64,000 nucleotides of DNA from JAPUME01 sp027294185 (GTDB lineage: Bacteria; Acidobacteriota; Terriglobia; UBA7540; JAPUME01), in NCBI GenBank assembly GCA_963555835.3, contig CAUVWZ020000002.1:1302001-1366000 (forward strand), written 5' to 3'. A model generated the notes under the pieces. It worked only from the letters and a program-made list of their open reading frames with translations, ran no database searches and was not told the DNA's origin. The stretch's first letter is position 1. The number at the start of each line of letters is the position of its first letter. The position numbers and the translations under genes are program-made. This document shows positions 62,401 through 64,000 of this stretch, one piece after another.

Positions 62401-62704
62401 CGTCGAAGCGTCACGCTACCTCGCACAGAAGGCCATGCGCGAGGCCGGAGACGACTTCGACCGGCGGCTGGATTACGTGACAACCCGTCTTCTTGCACGT
62501 GACTTCGGCGAAAAGGAACGTGCGGTTGCGAAACGGACCTACGACGGGTTCATCGGCTTTTACAGTTCGAATGCCGAAGAGGCAAAGAAGCTTCTTGCTG
62601 CCGGCGACTCGCCGCCCGATGAGGCGCTGCCCGTGACGGAGTCGGCAGCGTGGACCATGCTGGCGAGCCAAATAATGAATTTGGACGAGGTGTTGAACAA
62701 GTAA
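59471..62704 (+). CDS. PSD1 protein: cytochrome-like, DUF1549, LamG, DUF1553
   Basis: 1,077 residues from the ATG at 59471. A signal peptide (LVIPILFLAARASSAV) is followed by a cytochrome-c-like segment with CFQCH (residues 46-50). DUF1549 (about 140-350, with ARYWLDAARYGDTHG and ITTNEGGVIPEEY) includes CATCHDHKFDPI around 340. A LamG/concanavalin-like domain (about 470-645) follows, then DUF1553 (about 770-1050, with NRYWQEVFGTGL and RRERTNTPLQAL). PSD1 proteins of Planctomycetes and some Acidobacteria are exported, haem-bearing proteins next to DUF1501 partners and are linked to sugar or sulfated-polymer use. The pair here fits that. Confidence 0.93.
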   Translation: MSIRQSCLVIPILFLAARASSAVPVSESSRTVDFQRDVRPILSDNCFQCHGPDKAARMAELRLDTRNGAFAKRANGTTIVPGDQEASLLSKRITHENEMMRMPPRYSKKELSKEQIDVLQRWIEEGASWDQHWSFKAFERPDSPAVKNETWVRGPLDRFVRARLEAEGLAPAPEADKRTLARRVALDLTGLPPDPGTLESFLSDPSERAYENLVDRLLDSKHWGEHRARYWLDAARYGDTHGIHIDNYREMWLYRDWVIRAFNDNKPFDEFTVEQIAGDLLPNPTLDQLIATGFHRCNITTNEGGVIPEEYEAIYAKDRADTTGIVFLGLTVGCATCHDHKFDPIAQREFYSLTAFYRNTTQYVMDGNISDPPPILVVPGDKDRGRWHELRREAAETEAKIKNRSASIDKAFAEWLASKQHRSLQTPLEESAELLTLTLDDEPAVDIRGSRKKIALHQGAVVDEGPNENQPALRFGKESWAELPPLKLDSDTPFSIAMWVYQPKVVGNFVVAGQYDPDDDSRGWSITIGERRVTFKMTGEKAAGQKNPPDVRISPISTKRLSAGVWTHIVVTYDGSGERAGLRIYRNGNVVEVSGSEFFTRVEGSIQTNRPLYLGRGITKGRGDLDKPKFHYFSGGGIADLRVFNRQITVQEAKVVSLWSALQSARDKEPEKLSAEEREALRLYYLSVKDEDYRGLVARKQEIDREWREIRRRGGITHVMREKPDKEPEAHVLYRGMYDQPRERVTANTPSALHPMPASWPRNRMGLAKWLVDEANPLTARVIVNRYWQEVFGTGLAKTSDDFGSQGEPPSHPELLDWLAVEFRESGWDIKQFFRTLVTSSTYRQSAQTTAEKVEKDPENRLLARGALFRMDGEMIRDYALAASGLLVRKIGGPSVKPYQPQGVWKRVAMPTSNTRIYKQDSGAKLYRRSLYTFWKRSAPPASMDIFNAPTREHTTVRRERTNTPLQALVTMNDTQFVEASRYLAQKAMREAGDDFDRRLDYVTTRLLARDFGEKERAVAKRTYDGFIGFYSSNAEEAKKLLAAGDSPPDEALPVTESAAWTMLASQIMNLDEVLNK

Positions 62705-62817
62705 TGGCACAGCCACGGGGGCCTTCGGCAGGTTACCGTGCCGCGATTGTAACAGAGCAGTCCCAATTTTTCACGGCACCTAGCGCGTGCGTTTTTTGTT
62801 GCACGAGGAGGTTTACA

Positions 62818-64000
62818 ATGCATCCACACAAAGAAGCAATCCTGGTGGAAACCAGACGGCAGTTCTTAGCCCGGGGAGCCATGGGTATCGGCGGAATCGC
62901 CTTGGCCGGCCTTTTGGCCGAAAACAGCTTCGGTGCACCCAGAAGTGACGAATCCTTTGGCGGTTTGCCGCACTTGCCCCACTTCGCGCCGAAGGCGAAA
63001 CGGTGCATCTACCTCCACATGATGGGCGCGCCGCCGCAGATGGATCTGCTCGACTACAAGCCCAAGATGAAGGACTGGTACGACAAGGATCTTCCGGAAT
63101 CGGTGCGTCAGGGGCAGCGTCTGACGACCATGACATCCGGGCAGGCGCGCTTCCCGATCGCGCCGTCGGTCTTTCAATTCAAGCAACACGGCCAAAGCGG
63201 CGCGTGGATTTCCGCGCTGTTGCCCTACACTGCGAAGATGGCCGACGACATCGCCATTATTCGGTCGATGAACACGGATGCGATCAATCATGAGCCGGCG
63301 ATAACGTTCATTCAGACGGGCCAGCAGATGGCCGGGCGGCCGTGCATCGGATCGTGGTTTGCTTACGGGCTCGGTAGTATGAACCGCGACCTGCCCACGT
63401 TCGTCGTGATGAACGCGGAGAAGAGCCACCCCAAGTCGGGTGTCCAGGCGATCTCGGCCAAATTGTGGAGCGCAGGGTTCCTTTCTTCGAAGTACGCCGG
63501 CGTGGGGCTCCGCGCAGGCGCAGACCCGGTGCTATACATCAGGGATCCGGATGGTGTTTCCAGGGACGTCCGGCGGAAGATGCTTGACGGCCTCAGTGAG
63601 CTGAATCAGATTCGGCACCAGAAGATCGGCAACCCGGAAACACTCGCGCGAATCGAGCAGTTCGAAATGGCTTTCAGGATGCAGGCGTCGGTACCGGAGA
63701 TGGCGGACCTCTCGAGTGAGCCAGAAAGCACCTTCAAGCGCTGGGGCGAAGAAGCGAAGCAGCCCGGCAAGTTCCAAAACGCGGCGCTGATGGCGCGACG
63801 GCTCGTCGAGCGTGGTGTGCGGTTCGTCCAGATCTATCACCGCGGCTGGGACGTACACGCCTTCGCGCCCGAAGTGCTCACCGCACAGGCCAGAGACGTC
63901 GACCGCGCTACCTGGGCCCTCATCCAAGATCTGAAGGAGCGCGGCCTCTTCGAAGACACGCTCGTCATTTGGGGCGGCGAGTTCGGGCGGACAATCTACT
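62818..64000 (+). CDS. DUF1501 family protein, 3' end cut by the window
   Basis: At least 394 residues, still open at the window edge. GAGGAGG lies upstream of the ATG. The N-terminus has a twin-arginine motif (TRRQFLARGAMGIGGIALAGLL) for Tat export. The body has KRCIYLHMMGAPPQMDLLDYKP and ends with LVIWGGEFGRT, the alkaline-phosphatase/sulfatase-like fold signature of DUF1501. It starts 113 bases after the PSD1 stop and is co-transcribed with it. Confidence 0.95.
   Translation, partial: MHPHKEAILVETRRQFLARGAMGIGGIALAGLLAENSFGAPRSDESFGGLPHLPHFAPKAKRCIYLHMMGAPPQMDLLDYKPKMKDWYDKDLPESVRQGQRLTTMTSGQARFPIAPSVFQFKQHGQSGAWISALLPYTAKMADDIAIIRSMNTDAINHEPAITFIQTGQQMAGRPCIGSWFAYGLGSMNRDLPTFVVMNAEKSHPKSGVQAISAKLWSAGFLSSKYAGVGLRAGADPVLYIRDPDGVSRDVRRKMLDGLSELNQIRHQKIGNPETLARIEQFEMAFRMQASVPEMADLSSEPESTFKRWGEEAKQPGKFQNAALMARRLVERGVRFVQIYHRGWDVHAFAPEVLTAQARDVDRATWALIQDLKERGLFEDTLVIWGGEFGRTIY

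Noticed and set aside
1..64000. CRISPR array, rRNA operon, tmRNA, tRNA-Sec
   Set aside because: No regularly spaced repeats and no conserved RNA cores were found while reading both strands.

Overview
The window looks like a chromosomal contig of an Acidobacteriota bacterium. This is an inference from gene content: two tandem DUF507 genes, an Hfq with an N-terminal extension and a WYD-type Sm core, the bacillithiol genes bshA and bshB1, a MoxR/DUF58/transglutaminase set, remnants of TPR-type Ser/Thr kinases, and a PSD1 (DUF1549/DUF1553) plus DUF1501 pair. Much of the window (about 6-38 kb) is compact, GC-rich core genome. Both ends and the 38-59 kb part are more accessory.

Layout. (1) 1-5.75 kb is the end of an integrated element at a tRNA-Asp gene: a partial UvrD-like helicase, an AT-rich non-coding stretch, a small excisionase-like HTH gene, a RepA-like AAA ATPase, and a tyrosine integrase whose last codons run into the tRNA. 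(2) 5.75-16.9 kb holds tRNA-Asp, tRNA-Val(TAC), two DUF507 genes, an M48 protease, a DUF368 transporter, bshB1 overlapping a glutaredoxin-like gene, and a minus-strand cluster moxR, DUF58, mutY, transglutaminase. It ends with tRNA-Val(CAC). (3) 17-38 kb is housekeeping: ychF, a ZIP transporter, an unusual NifU-like scaffold facing a MobA-like and an XdhC gene, a dehydrogenase, MFS, bshA, hfq, tmk-holB (holB frameshifted at a G-run), aquaporin, yggS, DUF167, a symporter, M24 peptidase, PilZ and an ornithine-cyclodeaminase-like gene. (4) 38.2-38.9 kb carries the most interesting gene: an exported thioredoxin/TlpA-like protein whose first redox cysteine codon is an in-frame TGA, with a perfect small hairpin at the right distance downstream. 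I read it as a selenoprotein. (5) 39-48 kb is a mixed zone of Nramp-like and MscS-like membrane proteins, Rieske, MsrB, MsrA and flavin-type oxidoreductases. It is interspersed with gene debris: IS3 relics, a sigma-70 region 4 stub, a rhodanese stub, and several copies of the same kinase/TPR 3' end. (6) 48.2-53.8 kb is a minus-strand set of peptidases and hydrolases (M24, M20, M28, alpha/beta hydrolase); the last has an internal TGA. (7) 54-58.3 kb has a B12-type radical SAM gene with a membrane partner, a divergent GntR regulator and an unrecognised exported protein. (8) 58.3-59.4 kb is debris again. (9) 59.5 kb to the end is a PSD1/DUF1501 operon that runs off the window.

Redox chemistry recurs: bacillithiol synthesis, a glutaredoxin-like protein, the putative selenocysteine thioredoxin-like protein, both methionine sulfoxide reductases, and proteins for Fe-S and molybdenum-enzyme maturation. 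No CRISPR array, rRNA operon or selenocysteine machinery (selA, selB, selC, selD) is visible inside the window.
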